A DNA stretch of 5,430 nucleotides from Ignavibacteria bacterium (GTDB taxonomy: Bacteria; Bacteroidota; Ignavibacteria; Ignavibacteriales; Ignavibacteriaceae), in the NCBI GenBank assembly GCA_029863735.1, contig JAOTUT010000133.1:1-5430 (forward strand), given 5' to 3'. Positions 1-5,430 of the stretch are shown here, piece after piece (position 1 is the stretch's first letter; every line of letters begins with the position of its first letter). Both the position numbers and the translations under genes were made by a program. The notes under the pieces were generated by a model. That model was not told the origin of the DNA and ran no database searches. It saw nothing but the letters and a program-made list of their open reading frames with translations.

Positions 1-436
1 AAAACCAGATCCAAAATTCAATGATGTTACCGTTTCAAAATTTATCAATGTATTGATGAATGATGGCAAAAAATCAGCGGCTAGGAAAATAATTTACAGT
101 GCATTTGATATCATTGAGGAAAAAACTAAAAAAACTGGATTGGAAATTTTTAAACAAGCATTATCCAACGTTCAGCCAATAATTGAAGTTAGAAGCAGAA
201 GAGTTGGAGGAGCGACCTATCAGGTGCCAAGCGAAGTTAGACCAGAGAGAAGAACAGCACTGGCAATGAGATGGATTAAAACTTTTTCAAGCAAGCGTGG
301 TGATAAAACAATGTCTCAGAAACTTGCTCAGGAATTAATGGCTGCTTCAAATAATGAAGGCTCAGCCGTAAAAAAGAAAGAAGATACTCATAAAATGGCA
401 GAGGCAAACAAAGCTTTTGCTCACTTTAAATGGTAA
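1..436 (+). CDS. rpsG: 30S ribosomal protein S7 (5' end outside window)
   Basis: S7 is a primary-binding protein of the 30S head. It nucleates assembly of the 3' major domain of 16S rRNA and lines the E-site/mRNA exit region. The first complete codon is at 2-4, and 144 codons are visible up to TAA at 434-436. The first residues (KPDPKF) match the conserved (L)PDPKF segment near residue 13 of E. coli S7, so about 12 residues lie upstream and the full protein would be about 156 aa, the normal length. Other S7 signatures are DGKKS, the beta-hairpin region [51 protein letters not shown] and the terminal W. An internal TTG at 53 can look like a start, but the family alignment continues upstream of it. 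The next gene, fusA, begins 17 bases later. In E. coli S7 autoregulates this operon through a site upstream of rpsG, which would lie outside this window. Confidence 0.97.
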   Translation, partial: KPDPKFNDVTVSKFINVLMNDGKKSAARKIIYSAFDIIEEKTKKTGLEIFKQALSNVQPIIEVRSRRVGGATYQVPSEVRPERRTALAMRWIKTFSSKRGDKTMSQKLAQELMAASNNEGSAVKKKEDTHKMAEANKAFAHFKW

Positions 437-453
437 GGCAATAATAAGAATTT

Positions 454-2550
454 ATGGTACAGAAAGTTAAAATAGAGCGTGTGAGAAATATTGGGATAAT
501 GGCGCATATTGATGCGGGTAAAACCACTACGACTGAACGAATCCTTTTTTACACCGGGAAGTCTCATCGGATGGGAGAAGTTCATGATGGTGCTTCAGTT
601 ATGGATTGGATGGAGCAGGAGAAAGAACGTGGTATTACAATTACCAGTGCTGCTACTACTTGTTATTGGAACGATCACCAGATTAATATTATTGATACAC
701 CTGGTCACGTTGATTTTACAGTAGAAGTTGAAAGATCTTTAAGAGTTTTAGATGGTGCTGTTGCTTTATTTTGTGCTGTTGGAGGTGTTGAACCACAATC
801 AGAAACCGTATGGAGACAAGCAGATAAATATAACGTTCCTAGAATTGCATTTATAAATAAAGTGGACAGAGTTGGTGCGGATTTCTATAATGCGCTCCAA
901 ATGATGAAAGACCGATTAAAAGCGAATGCAGTTCCAATAAACTTGCCTATTGGTCAGGGTGATATGTTTGTGGGTGTTATTGATCTAATTCAATTTAATG
1001 CAAGAATGTATCACGAAGAAACTTTTGGTGCAACATACGATGAAATTCCAATCCCACAGGATCTTTTGGAGATTGCAAATAAGTACAGAACCCACATGCT
1101 TGAAGCTGTATCAGATGTTAATGATACTTTATTAGAAAAATATCTTGAAGGTAAAGAAATTACACCTGCAGAAATTCTTGCAGTATTAAGAAAAGCAACA
1201 ATTGAACTTAAAATAATTCCTGTACTATGCGGATCGGCTTTTAAAAATAAAGGTGTTCAAAAACTTTTGGATTATGTTGTAGATTTACTTCCTTCACCAA
1301 TTGATTTTACGGAGATTGAAGCTCATCATGTTGGAATGAATGATTCAGTCATTATAAAAATTGATGAGAAAGAAAAGTTTGCTGCTCTGGCATTTAAGAT
1401 AATGAATGATCCATTCGTTGGTAAACTGTGCTTCTTCCGTGTTTACGCAGGAACTTTAAAAGCTGGATCATATATATATAATCCTGTTAGTGAGAAGAAG
1501 GAAAGGATTGGTAGATTATTGCAAATGCATGCTAATCACCGGGAAGATATTGATGAAGTTAAAGCTGGTGACATTGCAGCTGCCGTTGGTCTAAAACATA
1601 CTAGAACTGGTGACACTCTATGTACTGAAGATGATCCGATTGTTCTTGAGAAGATGACTTTTCCTGAACCAGTTATTCAAATTGCAATTGAACCAAAGAC
1701 TAAAGCAGACCAGGATAAATTATCTGAATCACTTTCAAAACTATCAGATGAAGATCCAACTTTCAGAGTACATGTTGATCAGGAGACAGGACAAACATTA
1801 ATTAGCGGAATGGGTGAACTTCACCTTGAGATACTTGTGGATAGGATGAAAAGAGAATTTAAAGTTGAAGCAAATATTGGAAAGCCCCAGGTAGCATACA
1901 GAGAAACAATAACTCAGAAAGTTGATGCAGAGGGTAAGTTTATAAAGCAATCAGGTGGGCGCGGTAAGTACGGTCATGTTGAGATTGAATTAGAGCCAAA
2001 TGAAACAGGCAAAGGATTTGAATTTATAAATGGGATTGTGGGTGGATCAATTCCTAAAGAATATATACCAGCTGTATCAGCTGGAATTCAGGAAGCAATG
2101 AGAAACGGTGTAGTTGCCGGTTTTCCGGTTGTTGATATCAAAGCAAAACTATACGATGGTTCATATCATGATGTTGACTCAGACGAACTTTCGTTTAAGG
2201 TTGCCGGATCAATGGCATTTAAAAATGGATCTCAAAAAGCAAAACCAATTTTACTTGAGCCAATAATGTCAGTTGAGGTTGTAACACCTGAAGATTATTT
2301 AGGTGATGTAATGGGAGATTTAAATTCCCGAAGAGGAAAAATAGAAGGTTTTAGTGCAAGAAAAGATGCTCAGGTTATTAAAGCATTAGTTCCTCTTTCT
2401 GAAATGTTTGGTTATGCAACAATATTGAGGTCAATGACACAAGGAAGAGCGATTTACTCTATGCAGTTTGATCACTACCAGCAAGTGCCTCAATCAATTG
2501 CTGAAGAGATTGCTGAAAAATCATTAGGTAAGAAATCAACAGCAGTTTAA
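454..2550 (+). CDS. fusA: Translation elongation factor G (EF-G)
   Basis: EF-G is the GTPase that drives tRNA-mRNA translocation and, with RRF, ribosome recycling in the cytoplasm. The product is 698 aa, the normal bacterial length. GTPase motifs in domain I are G1 AHIDAGKT (17-24), G2 RGITI (59-63, Thr62), G3 DTPGH (81-85, His85 being the GTPase-activating histidine), G4 NKVD (135-138) and G5 SAF (261-263). Domain II follows from about 305. Domain III contains [19 protein letters not shown] from 451. Domain IV has [10 protein letters not shown] (501-510) and the tip motif YHDVDS (571-576). Domain V contains the family motifs [19 protein letters not shown] and MTQGRA. An in-frame TAA at 445-447 makes ATG 454 the first possible ATG start. 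No good Shine-Dalgarno site precedes it, so coupling to rpsG is likely. The motif set and the str-operon position favour canonical fusA over a fusA2 or tet(M)-like paralogue. Confidence 0.98.
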   Translation: MVQKVKIERVRNIGIMAHIDAGKTTTTERILFYTGKSHRMGEVHDGASVMDWMEQEKERGITITSAATTCYWNDHQINIIDTPGHVDFTVEVERSLRVLDGAVALFCAVGGVEPQSETVWRQADKYNVPRIAFINKVDRVGADFYNALQMMKDRLKANAVPINLPIGQGDMFVGVIDLIQFNARMYHEETFGATYDEIPIPQDLLEIANKYRTHMLEAVSDVNDTLLEKYLEGKEITPAEILAVLRKATIELKIIPVLCGSAFKNKGVQKLLDYVVDLLPSPIDFTEIEAHHVGMNDSVIIKIDEKEKFAALAFKIMNDPFVGKLCFFRVYAGTLKAGSYIYNPVSEKKERIGRLLQMHANHREDIDEVKAGDIAAAVGLKHTRTGDTLCTEDDPIVLEKMTFPEPVIQIAIEPKTKADQDKLSESLSKLSDEDPTFRVHVDQETGQTLISGMGELHLEILVDRMKREFKVEANIGKPQVAYRETITQKVDAEGKFIKQSGGRGKYGHVEIELEPNETGKGFEFINGIVGGSIPKEYIPAVSAGIQEAMRNGVVAGFPVVDIKAKLYDGSYHDVDSDELSFKVAGSMAFKNGSQKAKPILLEPIMSVEVVTPEDYLGDVMGDLNSRRGKIEGFSARKDAQVIKALVPLSEMFGYATILRSMTQGRAIYSMQFDHYQQVPQSIAEEIAEKSLGKKSTAV

Positions 2551-2558
2551 TTAATTAA
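2547..2558. repeat. 12-base A/T palindrome over the fusA stop, with stops in all frames
   Basis: TTAATTAATTAA at 2547-2558 is a perfect palindrome that includes the fusA stop. TAA occurs at 2548, 2552 and 2556, one in each forward frame, and symmetry gives the same on the other strand. It may secure termination if a ribosome slips or reads through. It may equally be chance in an A/T-rich spacer. Confidence 0.5.
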
Positions 2559-2585
2559 GAATAAATAAAAAAAGGAACAAAATTA

Positions 2586-2592
2586 AAAGGAG
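2586..2592 (+). promoter_or_regulatory. Strong ribosome binding site of tuf
   Basis: AAAGGAG, complementary to the anti-Shine-Dalgarno end of 16S rRNA, ends six bases before the tuf ATG at 2599. It supports this start and fits the high translation expected for EF-Tu. A second purine stretch (AAAAGGA, 2570-2576) lies upstream but has no start codon at a usable distance. Confidence 0.85.
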
Positions 2593-2598
2593 AAACCG

Positions 2599-3807
2599 AT
2601 GGCAAAAGCAAAATTTGACAGAAGTAAGCCGCACGTTAACGTTGGAACAATTGGTCACGTCGATCACGGTAAAACAACTTTAACTGCCGCCATCACAATG
2701 GCTCTTAATAAAAAGGGCTTATCTGAGGTAAGAACATTTGATAGTATTGATAATGCACCTGAAGAAAAAGAAAGAGGCATTACAATTGCAACAGCTCACG
2801 TGGAATATGCAACTGAAAAAAGACACTATGCTCACGTAGATTGTCCTGGCCACGCGGATTATGTAAAGAACATGATTACCGGTGCTGCACAGATGGATGG
2901 TGCTATTCTGGTTGTTGCTGCTACTGATGGACCTATGCCTCAAACCAGAGAACATATTCTTCTTGCAAGACAGGTTGGTGTTCCTAAAATAGTTGTATAT
3001 ATGAACAAAGTAGATATGGTTGATGATCCTGAACTTCTTGAATTAGTAGAAGTTGAACTAAGAGATTTGTTAAACTCATATGAATTTCCGGGAGATGAAA
3101 TTCCGATAATTCAGGGTTCAGCTTTACAAGCTCTTGAAGCTGCATCATCTAGCGAAGCACCAATAGATGATTCAAGATTAGATTCTATTTGGAAACTGAT
3201 GGATGCAGTCGATTCATATATTCCAGTACCGGAAAGAGAAACAGCCAAACCATTCCTGATGCCAGTTGAGGATGTATTTTCAATAACAGGCCGTGGCACT
3301 GTTGCTACCGGTAGAGTAGAAAGAGGCCAAGTGAAACTTCAGGAGGAAGTTGAACTTATTGGTCTTGGTATTCACAAGAAGACAGTTGTTACTGGAATTG
3401 AAATGTTCAGAAAAGAACTTGACGCTGCAATGGCGGGTGATAACGCAGGAATATTGCTCAGAGGTGTTGATAAAAATGAAATTGAAAGAGGAATGGTATT
3501 AGCAAAAACTGGTTCCATTACTCCTCACACAGTTTTTGATGGATCAGTTTATATATTGTCAAAGAATGAAGGCGGAAGACATACACCATTCTTTAATGGT
3601 TACAGACCTCAGTTCTATTTCAGAACTACTGATGTAACCGGTGTTGCTACTCTTCCGGAAGGTACTGAAATGGTTATGCCTGGTGATAACGTTAATCTTA
3701 AAGTTGAATTAATTTCTGAAATAGCTATGGAAGAAGGATTAAGATTCGCAATTCGTGAAGGCGGCAGAACCGTTGGTGCAGGTGTTGTTACGAAGATTTA
3801 TAAATAA
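2599..3807 (+). CDS. tuf: Translation elongation factor Tu (EF-Tu)
   Basis: EF-Tu is the GTPase that carries aminoacyl-tRNA to the ribosomal A site. The product is 402 aa, against 394 in E. coli. Motifs: G1 GHVDHGKT (19-26), G2 RGITI (59-63, Thr62), G3 DCPGH (81-85, catalytic His85), G4 NKVD (136-139) and G5 SAL (174-176). Domain 2 begins near 218 ([20 protein letters not shown]), and domain 3 includes [15 protein letters not shown] (334-348) and the C-terminal [10 protein letters not shown]. The extra length relative to E. coli sits in the domain 1 to 2 linker (about residues 181-204). The start is fixed by an in-frame TAA at 2584-2586 and an AAAGGAG site six bases before ATG. The gene lies 48 bases after fusA, in the str-operon arrangement. 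A second tuf copy elsewhere in the genome cannot be judged from here. The neighbouring fusA is paralogous in its GTPase domain only. Confidence 0.98.
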   Translation: MAKAKFDRSKPHVNVGTIGHVDHGKTTLTAAITMALNKKGLSEVRTFDSIDNAPEEKERGITIATAHVEYATEKRHYAHVDCPGHADYVKNMITGAAQMDGAILVVAATDGPMPQTREHILLARQVGVPKIVVYMNKVDMVDDPELLELVEVELRDLLNSYEFPGDEIPIIQGSALQALEAASSSEAPIDDSRLDSIWKLMDAVDSYIPVPERETAKPFLMPVEDVFSITGRGTVATGRVERGQVKLQEEVELIGLGIHKKTVVTGIEMFRKELDAAMAGDNAGILLRGVDKNEIERGMVLAKTGSITPHTVFDGSVYILSKNEGGRHTPFFNGYRPQFYFRTTDVTGVATLPEGTEMVMPGDNVNLKVELISEIAMEEGLRFAIREGGRTVGAGVVTKIYK

Positions 3808-3816
3808 TTTTAAAAT

Positions 3817-3830
3817 ATTCTTTTAAGAAT
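3817..3830 (+). repeat. Small inverted repeat after the tuf stop
   Basis: ATTCTT and AAGAAT form a six-pair inverted repeat separated by TT, ten bases after the tuf stop codon. An RNA hairpin would need to open the innermost pair or pairs to make a loop, so it would be weak and A/U-rich. It lies directly next to the stronger hairpin at 3832-3848. It could protect the tuf 3' end or form part of a tandem attenuator, but it may also be fortuitous. Confidence 0.35.
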
Positions 3831-3831
3831 T

Positions 3832-3852
3832 GGGAGAACTTATCTCCCTTTT
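3832..3852 (+). terminator. Hairpin plus T-run: weak intrinsic terminator or attenuator
   Basis: GGGAGA (3832-3837) pairs perfectly with TCTCCC (3843-3848) around the five-base loop ACTTA, and TTTT follows at 3849-3852, then CATTT. This is the shape of a Rho-independent terminator, but the stem has only six pairs and the T run is short, so termination is probably partial. It sits 24 bases after the tuf stop and 33 bases before the rpsJ start, exactly at the border between the str and S10 gene groups. It could lower transcription of the ribosomal protein genes relative to tuf, or mark an RNA processing or 3'-end protection site. Confidence 0.5.
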
Positions 3853-3867
3853 CATTTGTGTAAAATC

Positions 3868-3874
3868 AAAGGAG
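3868..3874 (+). promoter_or_regulatory. Strong ribosome binding site that sets the rpsJ GTG start
   Basis: AAAGGAG ends seven bases before GTG at 3882. It decides the start, because an in-frame TAA lies immediately before the GTG and no ATG is available. It is the same heptamer used for tuf. It lies 19 bases beyond the hairpin at 3832-3848, so that hairpin would not cover it. Confidence 0.85.
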
Positions 3875-3881
3875 TTTCTAA

Positions 3882-4190
3882 GTGCCCGGTCAGAAAATAA
3901 GAATTAAGTTGAAATCTTACGATCATATATTGATTGATAAGTCAACAGAGAAGATCATTAAAACGGTTAGGAGTACCGGAGCTGTGGTCTCGGGACCAAT
4001 ACCTCTTCCGACCAGAAGAACTGTTTATACGGTATTAAGATCTCCGCATGTTGATAAAAAGTCACGTGAGCAGTTTGAAACACGCGCACATAAAAGAATA
4101 ATTGATATTCATAATTCAAATAATAAAACCGTCGATTCATTAAGTAAGCTTGATATTCCGGCGGGTGTTGATATAGAAATTAAGTTATAA
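3882..4190 (+). CDS. rpsJ: 30S ribosomal protein S10 (GTG start)
   Basis: S10 is a late-binding protein of the 30S head. As NusE it also pairs with NusB in transcription antitermination and links NusG to the ribosome. The product is 102 aa, the usual length. Recognisable blocks are [14 protein letters not shown] at the N-terminus, the conserved loop [10 protein letters not shown] (about 37-46), [19 protein letters not shown] (about 50-68) and the C-terminal [13 protein letters not shown]. The start is GTG: an in-frame TAA sits immediately before it (3879-3881), and an AAAGGAG site lies seven bases upstream, so no ATG start is possible. It follows tuf after a 74-base spacer with hairpin-forming repeats and precedes rplC by 18 bases. 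It is the first gene of the S10-operon part of the cluster. Confidence 0.97.
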   Translation: MPGQKIRIKLKSYDHILIDKSTEKIIKTVRSTGAVVSGPIPLPTRRTVYTVLRSPHVDKKSREQFETRAHKRIIDIHNSNNKTVDSLSKLDIPAGVDIEIKL

Positions 4191-4208
4191 TCTAAAACTG
4201 AGTTTAAT

Positions 4209-4832
4209 ATGCCTGGTATTTTAGGTAAAAAAATAGGAATGACAAGCATTTTTAATGCTGAAGGTGATTTAGTAACTGTGACTGTTATTCAGGCTGGACC
4301 CTGTAAAGTTGTTTCTTTGCGTGAAAAGGAAAAAGACGGCTACTCAGCTGTTGTTATGGGTTTTGAAGAGAGGAAAGAAAAACACACTAGTAAACCGGTT
4401 TTAGGACAGTTCAAGAAAAACAATCTTTCTCCTCTTAGAACGCTTAAGGAATTTAGAAATTTTGATTCCGGAAATTTGAAAATTGGTGATGAAATTAAGA
4501 CTGATATATTTAAGGAAGGTGACATAATTAAAGTTAGTGGAAAGAGTAAAGGCAAAGGATTTCAGGGAGTTATGAAGCGTCACAATTTTAGTGGAGTTGG
4601 AGGAACAACTCATGGTCAGAGCGATAGACTTAGGGCACCTGGTTCTATTGGTCAAAGTTCTTATCCTTCAAGAGTTTTTAAAGGTATGAAGATGGCAGGA
4701 AGAATGGGATTTGAGAATGTTACCATCCGTAACTTAAAAGTAATTAAAATTATCCCCGAAGATAATCTGATATTGGTGAATGGTGCTGTTCCGGGATCAA
4801 TAAATTCAATAGTTGAATTGAAAAAGAATTAA
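4209..4832 (+). CDS. rplC: 50S ribosomal protein L3
   Basis: L3 is an early-assembly 50S protein that binds the 3' end of 23S rRNA and sends an extension close to the peptidyl transferase centre. The product is 207 aa, near the usual 205-215. Signatures are the N-terminal GILGKKIGMTSIF, VIQAGPCKVV (27-36), GKGFQGVMKRHNFSG (115-129), THGQSDRLRAPGSIGQ (134-149), RVFKGMKMAGRMG (155-167) and LVNGAVPGS near the C-terminus. Gln149 falls where E. coli L3 carries Gln150, the residue N5-methylated by PrmB. The ATG is 18 bases after the rpsJ stop, which is in the same frame, so no longer ORF is possible. There is no clear Shine-Dalgarno site, only a weak TGAG at 4199-4202, which suggests coupling to rpsJ translation. 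rplD follows after 13 bases. Confidence 0.97.
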   Translation: MPGILGKKIGMTSIFNAEGDLVTVTVIQAGPCKVVSLREKEKDGYSAVVMGFEERKEKHTSKPVLGQFKKNNLSPLRTLKEFRNFDSGNLKIGDEIKTDIFKEGDIIKVSGKSKGKGFQGVMKRHNFSGVGGTTHGQSDRLRAPGSIGQSSYPSRVFKGMKMAGRMGFENVTIRNLKVIKIIPEDNLILVNGAVPGSINSIVELKKN

Positions 4833-4845
4833 TAGCTGAATAATC

Positions 4846-5430
4846 ATGACATTAGAGATATTAAAAATAGACGGAAAACCTTCGGGTAAAAAAGTTAAGC
4901 TTGATGATGAGATTTTCGGCATTCAGCCAAATGATCATGCAATCTATCTTTCTGTAAAAGCATTTCTTGCCAATCAGAGACAGGGAACACATAAAGCAAA
5001 AGAAAGAGCCGAGGTTAGGGGTGGCGGAAGGAAACCATGGAGACAAAAAGGAAGAGGAACTGCGCGAGCAGGAACAATTCGCTCTCCATTGTGGATTGGC
5101 GGAGGAACCATATTTGGCCCTCGTCCGAGAGATTACAGGCAGAAACTTCCGCAGAAACTTAGACAGCTTGCAAGAAAATCTGCATTGAGCTATAAAGCTA
5201 AAGACGAGCAGTTAATTGTTGTCGAGAATTTTTCATTTGAAAAACCAAAGACAAAAGAATTTATTTCGATGATGGACGCATTGAAGCTTAGTGGAAAGAA
5301 AATTCTTCTCTTAACAGGAAAGAATGATACTATCATTTATAAGTCCGGAAGAAATATTAATAAGGTAAGTATAATGGAAGCAAGCAAAGCTTCAACTTAT
5401 GATATTTTGAATAATCAGCTTTTAGTTCTT
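4846..5430 (+). CDS. rplD: 50S ribosomal protein L4 (3' end outside window)
   Basis: L4 binds domain I of 23S rRNA early in 50S assembly, and its long loop forms part of the exit-tunnel constriction with L22. In E. coli it also represses its own S10 operon. The reading frame is open for 195 codons from ATG 4846 to the last base of the window with no stop. The family usually has about 205-210 residues, so only a short C-terminal tail is missing. The extended loop is at about residues 43-100 and contains GGGRKPWRQKGRG (59-71), SPLWIGGGTIFGP (80-92) and RPRDY (93-97). The globular part resumes with LARKSALSYKAKDEQL (108-123), VVENF and PKTK. Lys63 aligns with E. coli Lys63, a known macrolide-resistance position, and is wild type. 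An in-frame TGA at 4837-4839 fixes the start. No Shine-Dalgarno site is visible, which fits coupling to rplC. The wording resembles FCB-group L4 proteins. Confidence 0.96.
   Translation, partial: MTLEILKIDGKPSGKKVKLDDEIFGIQPNDHAIYLSVKAFLANQRQGTHKAKERAEVRGGGRKPWRQKGRGTARAGTIRSPLWIGGGTIFGPRPRDYRQKLPQKLRQLARKSALSYKAKDEQLIVVENFSFEKPKTKEFISMMDALKLSGKKILLLTGKNDTIIYKSGRNINKVSIMEASKASTYDILNNQLLVL

Noticed and set aside
53..55. TTG as a possible start of a shorter S7
   Set aside because: The reading frame is open to the left edge, and the residues before it (PDPKF...) match S7, so the gene begins outside the window.
1470..1481. Short AT dinucleotide tract as a possible phase-variable repeat
   Set aside because: It has only about 11 alternating bases, encodes SYIYN inside EF-G domain II, and slippage would destroy an essential gene.
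2570..2576. AAAAGGA as a second ribosome binding site before tuf
   Set aside because: It lies 22 bases from the tuf ATG, and no start codon follows it at a suitable distance. An A-rich spacer gives such matches easily.
2719..2955. Minus-strand open frame inside tuf
   Set aside because: It is antisense to strongly conserved EF-Tu codons, has no recognisable domain or ribosome binding site, and its composition is what a shadow frame would give.
3111..3299. Minus-strand open frame inside tuf
   Set aside because: It is a short antisense frame fully within a conserved gene, with no supporting motif.
3861..3866. TAAAAT as a -10 box of an rpsJ promoter
   Set aside because: There is no matching -35 at normal spacing, no TGn extension and no FCB-type TTTG/TAnnTTTG pair. 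Transcription would also start at or inside the ribosome binding site.
4340..4655. Two overlapping minus-strand open frames inside rplC
   Set aside because: They overlap each other and lie wholly within a clear L3 gene, so they are shadows.
4967..5188. Plus-strand 73-codon frame inside rplD
   Set aside because: The region is the L4 loop in another frame. The L4 frame is recognisable along its whole length, while this one matches nothing I know.

Overview
The window is a stretch of a bacterial core translation gene cluster. It holds six genes, all on the + strand, in the order rpsG (5' end cut off), fusA, tuf, rpsJ, rplC, rplD (3' end cut off). This is the end of the classical str operon (S7, EF-G, EF-Tu) followed directly by the start of the S10 operon (S10, L3, L4). 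No mobile element, tRNA, rRNA, CRISPR array or accessory gene is visible. The longest non-coding gap is 74 bases.

The organism is a bacterium with AT-rich DNA and A/T-ending codons. Several wordings resemble the Bacteroidota/Chlorobiota/Ignavibacteria (FCB) group as I remember those families: the EF-Tu N-terminus beginning [12 protein letters not shown], the L4 segments GPRPRDY and ARKSALSYKAK, and the S10 start [14 protein letters not shown]. Having tuf between fusA and rpsJ, together with clear Shine-Dalgarno sites, points towards an Ignavibacteria-like lineage rather than typical Bacteroidia. This placement is an inference from memory and is only moderately secure.

Layout: rpsG ends at 436. 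fusA (454-2550) follows after 17 bases with no strong ribosome binding site. A 48-base A/T-rich spacer with a strong AAAGGAG site leads into tuf (2599-3807). The 74-base tuf-rpsJ spacer holds two hairpin-forming inverted repeats, the second followed by a short T run like a weak intrinsic terminator, then another AAAGGAG site before the GTG start of rpsJ (3882-4190). rplC (4209-4832) and rplD (4846 to the window end) follow at 18 and 13 bases without recognisable Shine-Dalgarno sites, which suggests translational coupling.

The products work together at the ribosome. EF-Tu delivers aminoacyl-tRNA and EF-G drives translocation. S7 and S10 belong to the 30S head, and L3 and L4 are early-assembly 50S proteins that reach towards the peptidyl transferase centre and the exit tunnel. 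All six look intact where visible, with their key motifs present. I found no evidence of an undescribed system; the findings are modest points about gene junctions and a few residues.
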